Positions 1 through 5,728 of a stretch of DNA of 9,947 bases are shown here, in pieces (position 1 is the first letter of the stretch; each line of letters opens with the position of its first letter). Source of the DNA: Methanosarcinales archaeon (GTDB taxonomy: Archaea > Halobacteriota > Methanosarcinia > Methanosarcinales > Methanogasteraceae); assembly GCA_030672345.1 (NCBI GenBank), contig DAOVGO010000069.1:1-9947 (forward strand), written 5' to 3'. The notes under the pieces were generated by a model. It saw only the letters and a program-made list of their open reading frames with translations. It had not been told where the DNA came from and searched no databases. The position numbers and the translations under genes were made by a program.

Positions 1-1136
1 AGCTTGGACGGGCAGACGTACGCACACATCCCGCATTCCACGCAGTCGCCAATGTATAATTCCGCACACTTGTCGAACTGTGCGCTGTCAGCATACCCGT
101 ACAGGAGATGCGGCAGGAGACCGATCGGACACTCGTCCACACACCACGCGCAGTTGATGCATGGCGCGGGTGGTTCGCGGTTGATGTCACTCTCAGTCTG
201 CACCAGAATGCCTGTCGTGGTCTTGATGACCGGGACCTCGTCGGTGTACTGCGCAGCGCCCGATATCGCGCCGTTCATGATGAGCTTTACAGGTGTTCCG
301 GTGCAGCCGCCACACGCTTCAATAACATCCTTGATCGGCGCGCCAATCTCTACGAGAACGTTTTTCGGAGAGCGCACCGCGCCAGCAACAGTGACCACTT
401 TCCTGATCATGGGGCTGCCGTCGCAGAGCGCATCATACAGTGCCTTCATGGCGCTGATGCTGCTCACAAGAACGCCCCGGTCCTCAGGAGTGCCACCGCG
501 TGGCACCTTCTTATTCGCGAACCTCTTGGCGAGCGTGCTTTCGGTACCTGGCGGATAGTACGTCGGTGTCGCGACGACCTTGATGTTGCTATCCGGTACG
601 GTCTCGGTTCGCATGACCTGCAGTGCTTCCGATCCCAGTTCAATGATAATAAACGCTTTTTTAGCGCCGGACGATTTTATCAATGCTCTCAATCCGTCTG
701 CGATTTCGGAAGGATGGTCGAGCATGAGCGCTTCGTTTGATGATAGATCCCATGTATTCGTTCCGTTGATAATGATTGTGTTAATATCTGCCTTTTTGTG
801 CACTGTCGGTAGTCCATTCGGTTCGATGATCCCTGAGTCCCTGATGATGCGACTCATTTTAGCCGTCGAGAAATCTCCTGGCTTAAATTCTTTTTTTTCG
901 CCATCGTGGGTCTTGATCACCACGCTGAGAACATTCTTACCAGCCGGATGTGGCAGTTCTGAGATAGCAGTCACCTCTCCGGAAACGCTTGAATGTATCA
1001 TGGACTCGCCATCGCCGATTAGTTGACCGACAGAAACAATATCACCAACACTTACTACGGGATTGCACACCGCGCCAGCATGCTGCTCTAAAGGAATAAT
1101 CACCTGATCAGGCGTCTTCATGGTTGCAATCTTCAA
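1..1136 (-). CDS. rnfC: Rnf electron transport complex subunit C, N-terminal 378 residues (cut by window edge)
   Basis: RnfC is the peripheral iron-sulfur subunit of the membrane Rnf complex, which couples ferredoxin oxidation to ion export. Read on the minus strand, the protein opens with a barrel-sandwich segment (IPLEQHAG, residues 14-21; VGDIVSVGQLIG, 30-41). A middle region follows with the family hallmarks YYPPGTE and VPRGGTPEDRGV. Near the cut end are two 4Fe-4S clusters: C326, C329, C332, C336 and C365, C368, C371, C375. Start choice: AGGAGG at 1145-1150 lies 8 bases before a TTG at 1136; the first ATG (1121) is five codons later and less well spaced. The family is usually about 440 residues, so roughly 60-70 are missing off the left edge, and rnfDGEAB would be expected there. 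The glycine-rich loop used by bacterial RnfC for NADH/FMN is not conserved (see findings). An 8-A run (891-898) stays in frame. Identity is very secure. Confidence 0.95.
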   Translation of the reverse strand, partial: MKIATMKTPDQVIIPLEQHAGAVCNPVVSVGDIVSVGQLIGDGESMIHSSVSGEVTAISELPHPAGKNVLSVVIKTHDGEKKEFKPGDFSTAKMSRIIRDSGIIEPNGLPTVHKKADINTIIINGTNTWDLSSNEALMLDHPSEIADGLRALIKSSGAKKAFIIIELGSEALQVMRTETVPDSNIKVVATPTYYPPGTESTLAKRFANKKVPRGGTPEDRGVLVSSISAMKALYDALCDGSPMIRKVVTVAGAVRSPKNVLVEIGAPIKDVIEACGGCTGTPVKLIMNGAISGAAQYTDEVPVIKTTTGILVQTESDINREPPAPCINCAWCVDECPIGLLPHLLYGYADSAQFDKCAELYIGDCVECGMCAYVCPSK

Positions 1137-1144
1137 TGCGGATG

Positions 1145-1150
1145 CCTCCT
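1145..1150 (-). promoter_or_regulatory. Shine-Dalgarno site that sets the TTG start of rnfC
   Basis: The minus strand reads AGGAGG here, a full match to the anti-Shine-Dalgarno tail of the 16S rRNA at the right end of this window. It stands 8 bases before TTG at 1136. From the first ATG (1121) it would be 23 bases away, so TTG is the better start. Confidence 0.8.
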
Positions 1151-1177
1151 ATGTTTCGAGTTATGGATACGCGTGTC

Positions 1178-1188
1178 GGTATATAAGT
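1178..1188 (-). promoter_or_regulatory. TATA box for rnfC
   Basis: The minus strand reads ACTTATATACC, close to the archaeal TATA consensus. Initiation about 25 bases downstream would fall near 1157, leaving a leader of about 20 bases that contains the AGGAGG site. No other gene precedes rnfC on this strand before the tRNA, so this is the likely start of the rnf operon. Confidence 0.65.
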
Positions 1189-1304
1189 CTTGTTCTCATC
1201 GGGAATGCCCCCTCCGCGTGGGTGCCCTGATCAAACACTATGTTACACATACGCTTCAACCGGAAATTACAAAAAATGACGCGGAATTTTAGTATAACGC
1301 CGCC

Positions 1305-1311
1305 AAAAAAA
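1305..1311 (-). terminator. oligo-T terminator after tRNA-Ala
   Basis: Seven T residues follow on the minus strand three bases after the discriminator base of the tRNA. A second run of six T lies at 1271-1276. Archaeal RNA polymerase commonly stops at such runs without a hairpin. No strong stem precedes it apart from the tRNA itself. Confidence 0.5.
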
Positions 1312-1313
1312 CA

Positions 1314-1385
1314 TGGACTCGGCGGGAATTGAACCCGCGGCCTTTACGTTGCGAACGTAACGATCTTCCCCTGATCTACGAGCCC
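1314..1385 (-). tRNA. tRNA-Ala (anticodon CGC)
   Basis: A complete 72-base cloverleaf reads on the minus strand. The acceptor stem GGGCTCG pairs with CGAGTCC and includes a G3-U70 wobble pair, the classic alanine identity element, with discriminator A. The D stem is GATC/GATC, the anticodon stem TTACG/CGTAA, and the T stem GCGGG/CCCGC. The anticodon is CGC (complement of 1351-1353), reading GCG codons. There is no intron, and CCA is not encoded, as is usual in archaea. The gene begins 28 bases after the EF-1beta stop codon, so it may be co-transcribed with it; TATAAC near 1415-1420 is a weak candidate for its own promoter. Confidence 0.96.
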
Positions 1386-1413
1386 TTATTCTCTATTGTG
1401 CCTGCTCGAACGC

Positions 1414-1680
1414 CTATAACAAGCCAACCTCAACCACCTGCACGCTCTCGACGTCCGGCACCTGCGCAAACGCATGCTCAACGCCTTCGGTTCCGCCCTC
1501 GACGTCGCCGACGACAACCGTTGCCATCAGGGCAACGAGTCCGAATGCGATCGGCTCTTCTACAATTCCTCTCAGCTGGATACCTTCAGGCACCGCAGCC
1601 GTGAGATTCCCTTTGAGCGTTTCAAGGTCAACGTCCACGCCGGTTGGCATGATCTTGATCAATGCTGCTACGTTTCCCAT
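1414..1680 (-). CDS. archaeal translation elongation factor 1-beta
   Basis: aEF-1beta is the guanine nucleotide exchange factor that recharges EF-1A (EF-Tu equivalent) with GTP during elongation. The protein is 88 residues, the normal size for the archaeal single-domain form. It starts MGNVAALIKIMP and carries the family signature PIAFGLVAL at residues 43-51, followed by strand MATVVVGD and a hydrophobic C-terminus ending VGLL. An open frame continues upstream to 1824, but that part overlaps a better gene in another frame. The ATG at 1680 has GAGGTGA (1686-1692) 8 bases before it in aligned spacing. The upstream zinc-ribbon stop codon lies inside this ribosome binding site, so the two are probably translationally linked. 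The neighbour pair is a familiar archaeal arrangement. Confidence 0.93.
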   Translation of the reverse strand: MGNVAALIKIMPTGVDVDLETLKGNLTAAVPEGIQLRGIVEEPIAFGLVALMATVVVGDVEGGTEGVEHAFAQVPDVESVQVVEVGLL

Positions 1681-1690
1681 CCTTCTCACC

Positions 1691-1864
1691 TCACGGACCT
1701 GTAAACCCGCATGTGGGGCAAACATAAGCATTGCTCTGTTTTCTACATGAAACGCACCTGCCGATGGTCGTTTCACATGACGGGCACGGAAACTGCGTGT
1801 ATCCGGACATGACCAGATGTGCACCGCATGATGTGCAGTATTTTTTAGCGGTTGTTGCTGTCAT
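1691..1864 (-). CDS. small zinc-ribbon protein (HVO_2753-like), upstream partner of EF-1beta
   Basis: This 57-residue protein begins MTATTAKKYCTSCGAH and carries four CxxC-type pairs: C10/C13, C27/C30, C37/C40 and C49/C52. They can form two zinc-binding sites. The tail reads CPTCGFTGP. The layout matches a short zinc-finger family found just before EF-1beta in many euryarchaea; HVO_2753 of Haloferax is the one I recall. The exact biochemical role is not established here; a link to translation is inferred from position. The stop TGA overlaps the EF-1beta ribosome binding site, leaving a 10-base gap. No Shine-Dalgarno site precedes the ATG, and a TATA-like element lies about 30 bases upstream, so the message is probably leaderless. 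It faces the zinc transporter genes across 68 bases. Confidence 0.88.
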   Translation of the reverse strand: MTATTAKKYCTSCGAHLVMSGYTQFPCPSCETTIGRCVSCRKQSNAYVCPTCGFTGP

Positions 1865-1885
1865 CGTTTAACCGTTTTTGCGCGA

Positions 1886-1908
1886 GCATCATTTAAGCAT
1901 TGTGATGC
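1886..1908. promoter_or_regulatory. shared divergent promoter with inverted repeat (zinc-ribbon gene / znuA)
   Basis: GCATCA (1886-1891) and TGATGC (1903-1908) form a perfect 6-base inverted repeat with an 11-base spacer. Between them lies ATTTAAG (1891-1897), a weak TATA-like element readable on both strands. It is about 30 bases before the zinc-ribbon ATG (1864) and about 39 before the znuA GTG (1933). A regulator bound here would cover the core promoter in both directions. A second, weaker inverted pair, ACCT (1912-1915) and AGGT (1923-1926), overlaps the znuA ribosome binding site. Operator function is inferred. Confidence 0.4.
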
Positions 1909-1922
1909 CGAACCTAAACGTC

Positions 1923-1929
1923 AGGTGAT
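1923..1929 (+). promoter_or_regulatory. Shine-Dalgarno site of znuA, supports the GTG start
   Basis: AGGTGAT matches the anti-Shine-Dalgarno tail of the 16S rRNA in this window. In the AGGAGGTGAT register, the G-rich core ends 7 bases before GTG at 1933. The next in-frame start, ATG at 1951, has only a weaker GAGG 12 bases upstream. Confidence 0.65.
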
Positions 1930-1932
1930 ACT

Positions 1933-2853
1933 GTGAGGTCGATTGAATCTATGGATGAGGGGTCGTTGACACGGCAGTCGTTGCGGTCAAAGTCGCAGTC
2001 GCGGTTGCCGATGCCCCGGCTACTGCTGCTAATGCTACTGCTGTTACTAACAGCACTGACAACGGGATGCATCACTCCTGAAGAGCGGTCAGACGATCAG
2101 GTATCGATCGTCGTCAGCATACTCCCCCAGAAGGAGTTTGCAGAGAGCATCGGGAAAGAGAAGGTCTCTGTCACGGTTATGATACCACCCGGGGCAAGCC
2201 CTGCCACTTATGAGCCTGGTCCGGGTCAGCTGAGGGATGTCAGCCGTGCGGAACTGTATGTCAGAATAGGACACATTCCGTTTGAGAAAGCATGGATGGG
2301 CGAGATCGCCGCAGCCAACCCTGATATGAAGATCATCGATTCGTCAGAAGGCATCGAAATCATCGAAAACGACCCGCATATCTGGCTTTCACCAGCACTG
2401 GTTAGGATACAGGTAGAACGCATAGCAGGTGCGCTGATCGAGATCGATCCCGACAATGAGGACTACTATATCCAGAATAAGGAATCATATCTCAGAGATC
2501 TGGATGATCTTGATGCGGAGATCAGGAAAAACCTTTCCGGCATAGATAACAGGAAATTCATGGTATTCCATCCGGCGTGGGGATATTTTGCAAGAGAGTA
2601 CGGGCTGGAACAGATACCGATCGAGGTTGAAGGCAAGGAGCCGAGTGCGTCAGAGCTTATGCGGCTGGTCGAGACCGCGAAAGCAGGTAACATCACGGTC
2701 GTGTTTGCAGCGCCCCAGTTCAACCCTGAGAGCGCCCGCGCCATCGCAGAGGAGATTGGTGGCACGGTTGTATTCATTGATCCGCTTGCAGAGGACTATG
2801 TCGCAAACATGCGCGCAGTCTCTGAAACGCTTGGCAGAGATCTGACATCATGA
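1933..2853 (+). CDS. znuA: zinc/metal ABC transporter substrate-binding lipoprotein
   Basis: This is a cluster A-I (ZnuA/TroA-type) binding protein that would capture Zn2+ or a related metal outside the membrane and hand it to the permease. The 306 residues start with a basic, Ser/Arg-rich n-region (1-29), a poly-leucine h-region (30-42) and a lipobox-like LTTGC ending at C46, so it is probably lipid-anchored. Family motifs follow: PPGASPATYEP (85-95), NDPHIWLSP (146-154), FHPAWGYFAREYG (212-224) and FIDP (281-284). Likely ligands are H149, H213 and D283. The usual first ligand in PHxYEP is alanine here (A91), while a histidine occurs at H114 in RIGHIPFE. There is no His-rich loop. GTG is taken as start because of its Shine-Dalgarno site. 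The ATPase and permease follow on the same strand. True metal (Zn, Mn or Fe) is not proven. Confidence 0.9.
   Translation: MRSIESMDEGSLTRQSLRSKSQSRLPMPRLLLLMLLLLLTALTTGCITPEERSDDQVSIVVSILPQKEFAESIGKEKVSVTVMIPPGASPATYEPGPGQLRDVSRAELYVRIGHIPFEKAWMGEIAAANPDMKIIDSSEGIEIIENDPHIWLSPALVRIQVERIAGALIEIDPDNEDYYIQNKESYLRDLDDLDAEIRKNLSGIDNRKFMVFHPAWGYFAREYGLEQIPIEVEGKEPSASELMRLVETAKAGNITVVFAAPQFNPESARAIAEEIGGTVVFIDPLAEDYVANMRAVSETLGRDLTS
2020..2059 (+). repeat. imperfect CTR-CTG short repeat coding the poly-Leu signal segment
   Basis: About 40 bases made of variants of CTGCTA encode the leucine-rich hydrophobic core of the ZnuA signal peptide (residues 30-42). It is a low-complexity coding stretch and could change length by slippage in three-base steps without breaking the frame. 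Confidence 0.55.
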
Positions 2854-2933
2854 CTCTGACTCACGACATGACCGGAGATGTGAGCTGCGAGATGAGATAT
2901 GCGGTATGAGATAAGATACACGGGAGATATGAC

Positions 2934-3683
2934 ATGGCTGAAGAAGTCATCGGTTTGAGGAACGTGTCGGTGCGCTACGGTGACATGCCTGTGCTTGAGG
3001 ATGTCTCTCTCTCAATATACCAGCACGATTTCCTTGGTATCATCGGACCGAACGGAGGCGGGAAGACCACTCTCCTCAAGGTCATACTCGGGCTGGTGAA
3101 GCCTGATAAAGGAGAAGTCCGGGTTTTCGGGGGAGATCCGTTGCAGAACAGGAGATATATCGGGTACGTCCCCCAGTACAGTCTCTTTGACCATAGCTTT
3201 CCGATCAGCGTCCGGGATGTGGTGCTGACAGGGCGCGCGAGGCAGGCGCTCTTCAAGCGGTACACCGACCATGACAGGAAACTGGCTCGCAGCGCCCTCG
3301 AAGTGGTGGGGATGCTCGCGTTCAAAGAGAGACAGATCGGCAGACTGTCAGGAGGACAGCAGCAGCGGGTCTTTATCGCAAGAGCGCTCGCAGCAGAACC
3401 AAAGGTACTCCTGCTCGATGAGCCTGCAGCCGGCATCGACGCGCGTGTGCAGACTGAGTTTTATGAACTGCTCGGAAGACTGAGACAGAAGATGGCGATC
3501 GTGATGGTCTCGCATGACATCACAGCAGTCTCGGTGCATGTGAGCAAGATCGCATGTCTCAACCGGAGACTATACTATCACGACTCAAAGGAATTGCTGG
3601 CAGAGGATCTGGAAGCGGCATACCAGTGCCCGGTAGAATTGATCGCGCACGGTATCCCGCACCGGGTACTAAGAGAGCACTGA
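2934..3683 (+). CDS. znuC: zinc/metal ABC transporter ATP-binding protein
   Basis: This is the cytoplasmic ATPase that powers metal import through the ZnuB-type permease. All ABC motifs are intact in 249 residues: Walker A GPNGGGKTT (38-46), Q-loop Q81, signature LSGGQ (138-142), Walker B VLLLDEP (158-164) and the H-loop histidine H194 in MVSHD. The segment FDHSFPISVRDVVLTGR (85-101) is typical of the ZnuC/TroB branch. The ATG is preceded by GGGAGA (2922-2927), well spaced. An 80-base gap separates it from znuA and a 34-base gap from znuB, which fits one operon. The C-terminal region after residue 215 is family-length and shows no extra domain. Confidence 0.95.
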   Translation: MAEEVIGLRNVSVRYGDMPVLEDVSLSIYQHDFLGIIGPNGGGKTTLLKVILGLVKPDKGEVRVFGGDPLQNRRYIGYVPQYSLFDHSFPISVRDVVLTGRARQALFKRYTDHDRKLARSALEVVGMLAFKERQIGRLSGGQQQRVFIARALAAEPKVLLLDEPAAGIDARVQTEFYELLGRLRQKMAIVMVSHDITAVSVHVSKIACLNRRLYYHDSKELLAEDLEAAYQCPVELIAHGIPHRVLREH

Positions 3684-3717
3684 AGAGTGCAATTAAAGAT
3701 GGCTGGGATGATTCGGG

Positions 3718-4530
3718 ATGATTACGGCACTGGAATACGGATTCATGGTAAATGCGCTTGCAGCAAGCCTTCTTGCTGCCATAGCGTGCGGGATCGTTGG
3801 CGTGTATGTGGTGGTGAAGAGGATTGTGTTCATCAGCGGAGGGATATCCCACGCCTCCTTCGGCGGTATCGGGCTTGGATACTTCCTTGGAATCGAGCCT
3901 GTGCTCTGCGTGATCCCGTTTGGCATAGCATCAGCGCTCGCCATCGGGGAGGTGAGCCGGCGGACACGCCTGTCAGAGGATTCCGCCATCGGCATCCTGT
4001 GGGCGATGGGCATGGCGCTTGGCATCATGTTGATCGCACTGACACCGGGCTACGCCCCTGATCTGCTCAGTTATCTGTTCGGAAACATCCTGATGGTGTC
4101 GCGTTCCACGCTCTGGGTCATGCTCGCCCTGGATGTGATCATTGTCACCGTGGTATGCCTCCTGTACAAGGAATTCCTTGCGATAACCTTTGACGAGGAG
4201 TTTGCAACGGTGATCGGAATTCCTGCCCACAAACTGTATCTCGTGCTCCTCTGTCTGATCGCGCTGACCGTGGTGATGCTGATACGGGTCGTCGGGGTCA
4301 TTCTGGTGATCGCTCTGCTGACGATTCCTGCATCAGTGAGCAGACGGTTTACAAACGATATGAGAAAAATGATGGGGATTTCGATCATTTTCGCAGCTTT
4401 ATTCGCAATCACCGGTCTGTATCTTTCATATCTCTTCGATTTACCATCAGGATCAACGATTGTTCTGGTATCAGGAGTCGTTTTTCTTCTCACTTCATTG
4501 ATACCGTCCGGACATAACTTTAAGTACTGA
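3718..4530 (+). CDS. znuB: zinc/metal ABC transporter permease (ABC-3 family)
   Basis: This integral membrane protein forms the metal channel of the transporter. The 270 residues contain about eight hydrophobic helices, roughly at 10-33, 47-58, 61-78, 91-108, 131-149, 172-190, 192-206 and 219-264 (the last probably two). ABC-3 family motifs are clear: ISGGISHASFGGIGLGYFLG (39-58), the YLFGNIL segment (119-125), the cytoplasmic coupling segment FDEEFATVIGIP (158-169) and DLPSGSTIVL (241-250). ATG at 3718 is the first in-frame start. The ribosome binding site is weak (GGGATGATT upstream), and an in-frame ATG ten residues... at codon 10 is an alternative. It completes the znuACB operon; nothing in the next 61 bases suggests a further transporter gene. 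Confidence 0.94.
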   Translation: MITALEYGFMVNALAASLLAAIACGIVGVYVVVKRIVFISGGISHASFGGIGLGYFLGIEPVLCVIPFGIASALAIGEVSRRTRLSEDSAIGILWAMGMALGIMLIALTPGYAPDLLSYLFGNILMVSRSTLWVMLALDVIIVTVVCLLYKEFLAITFDEEFATVIGIPAHKLYLVLLCLIALTVVMLIRVVGVILVIALLTIPASVSRRFTNDMRKMMGISIIFAALFAITGLYLSYLFDLPSGSTIVLVSGVVFLLTSLIPSGHNFKY

Positions 4531-4538
4531 TAGAATAC

Positions 4539-4549
4539 TAATTATTTTA
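4539..4549 (+). promoter_or_regulatory. possible TATA box for the aminotransferase gene
   Basis: TAATTATTTTA lies in the 61-base gap after znuB, about 48 bases before the ATG at 4592. That would give a leader of about 20 bases without a Shine-Dalgarno site. Read-through from the znu operon is an equally simple explanation. Confidence 0.35.
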
Positions 4550-4591
4550 CTGCACAACAGAATCAGCATCGAAATAACAATAACATAAACT

Positions 4592-5728
4592 ATGACATCC
4601 GCACGGCTGAATCGCATACAGGTGTCTGCAACGCTCGCCATCGCAAAACTTGCAGCCGAGATCGCAAGAGAGGGGAAGGACGTGATCACGCTCAATCTGG
4701 GCGAGCCTGATTTTAGAACGCCGAGACACATCTGCAAATCGACGATACAGTCGCTGCGTCGCGGTGATACGCATTATACGCCGAGTGCGGGCATTCCCGA
4801 ACTCGTTGAGGCGATCGCGAAGAAATTTCACGCGGATAACCGCCTTGATGTTTCGTCCGATCAAATCCTCGTGACAGCCGGTGCAAAGCAGGCGGTATTC
4901 ATGGCTATACAGGCTGTTCTGGATGAAGGGGACGATGCGATACTGCTTGATCCGTCGTGGGTCACGTACGACGCATGTATCAGGTATGCCGGCGCCCGCA
5001 CGGCGTGGGCTCCGACCGATCACGATTTTATGCCCCTTGATCTCGGAGAGCAGATCACAGATAAAACGAAGCTCATCATCATAAACAGCCCGAACAACCC
5101 GACTGGCGCTGTATTTGACAGAAAGTATCTCGAAGAGATCGCAGACCTTGCAATCGAGAACGATATCATGGTGCTTTCCGATGAAATCTATGAAAAGATC
5201 ATCTACGGCAAAACGCACTTCAGCATCGGCTCTTTTGATGGAATGCACGACCGTGTGATCACGATCAACGGTTTTTCAAAATCTTATGCGATGACTGGCT
5301 GGCGTCTTGGTTACATGGCTGCGCCGGCAGATGTCACCAGAGCCGCCCTCAAACTGCAATCGCACTCGGTAAGCCATGCAACATCCTTTGTCCAGCACGC
5401 CGGCATAACCGCACTCTGTTCGGATCAGAGTTTGGTCGATACGATGACATCCGAATTCAGAGCACGGCGGGATATTCTGGTTGGTGGGCTAAACTCGCTC
5501 GGATTCGACTGCAAAAAACCGGATGGCGCTTTCTACGTCTTCCTGAATGTATCAGAGTACGGAGGCGGCGATGCTTTCGCAGAACGGCTGCTAAGGGAAG
5601 CGTATATCGCGGTCACGCCAGGATCGGCGTTCGGACCCGGCGGTGCCGATTATATCCGCATATCCTATGCGGCATCCAGAGAAAGGATATACGATGCGCT
5701 AAAGCGAATCGGGGATACTATCGCTTAA
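4592..5728 (+). CDS. pyridoxal-phosphate class I aminotransferase (aspartate aminotransferase-like)
   Basis: This cytoplasmic enzyme transfers an amino group between an amino acid and a 2-oxoacid, most likely aspartate or an aromatic amino acid. The 378 residues are full length for the archaeal class I (subgroup I-gamma) type. Visible hallmarks are LNLGEPDF (34-41), YTPSAGIPEL (62-71), SPNNPTG with N168/N169 (166-172), SDEIY with D197 and Y200 (196-200), the Schiff-base lysine K230 in NGFSKSYAMTGWRLGY (226-241), and a C-terminal RISYA carrying the arginine that binds the substrate carboxylate. The ATG at 4592 lacks a Shine-Dalgarno site. The 3' end overlaps the convergent receiver gene by 11 bases. 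Family membership is secure; substrate is not, so no symbol is given. Confidence 0.93.
   Translation: MTSARLNRIQVSATLAIAKLAAEIAREGKDVITLNLGEPDFRTPRHICKSTIQSLRRGDTHYTPSAGIPELVEAIAKKFHADNRLDVSSDQILVTAGAKQAVFMAIQAVLDEGDDAILLDPSWVTYDACIRYAGARTAWAPTDHDFMPLDLGEQITDKTKLIIINSPNNPTGAVFDRKYLEEIADLAIENDIMVLSDEIYEKIIYGKTHFSIGSFDGMHDRVITINGFSKSYAMTGWRLGYMAAPADVTRAALKLQSHSVSHATSFVQHAGITALCSDQSLVDTMTSEFRARRDILVGGLNSLGFDCKKPDGAFYVFLNVSEYGGGDAFAERLLREAYIAVTPGSAFGPGGADYIRISYAASRERIYDALKRIGDTIA

Noticed and set aside
889..900. Possible frameshift at an 8-base homopolymer in rnfC
   Set aside because: The reading frame is intact on both sides and the protein aligns by motif along its whole visible length.
4..1026. 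Long plus-strand open frames (184, 210 and 148 residues)
   Set aside because: They lie opposite rnfC, whose protein carries many family motifs on the minus strand. Their own products show no recognisable domain and they overlap each other.
1189..1303. Possible small RNA or extra gene between rnfC and tRNA-Ala
   Set aside because: GC-rich GGG/CCC blocks near 1200-1230 do not form a convincing extended stem, and no coding frame with a start signal is present.
1681..1824. N-terminal extension of EF-1beta to the upstream ATG at 1824
   Set aside because: The extra 48 residues are unlike any EF-1beta. The same bases encode the four-CxxC zinc-ribbon protein in another frame, and ATG at 1680 has a good Shine-Dalgarno site.
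2850..2909. Tiny open frame of about 19 codons overlapping the znuA stop, in a purine-rich GAGATAT-like stretch
   Set aside because: No recognisable product, no ribosome binding site of its own beyond chance, and the stretch looks like simple-sequence spacer before znuC.
4547..5248. 233-residue minus-strand open frame
   Set aside because: It is antisense to the aminotransferase, which has all its catalytic motifs on the plus strand; the product shows no domain features.
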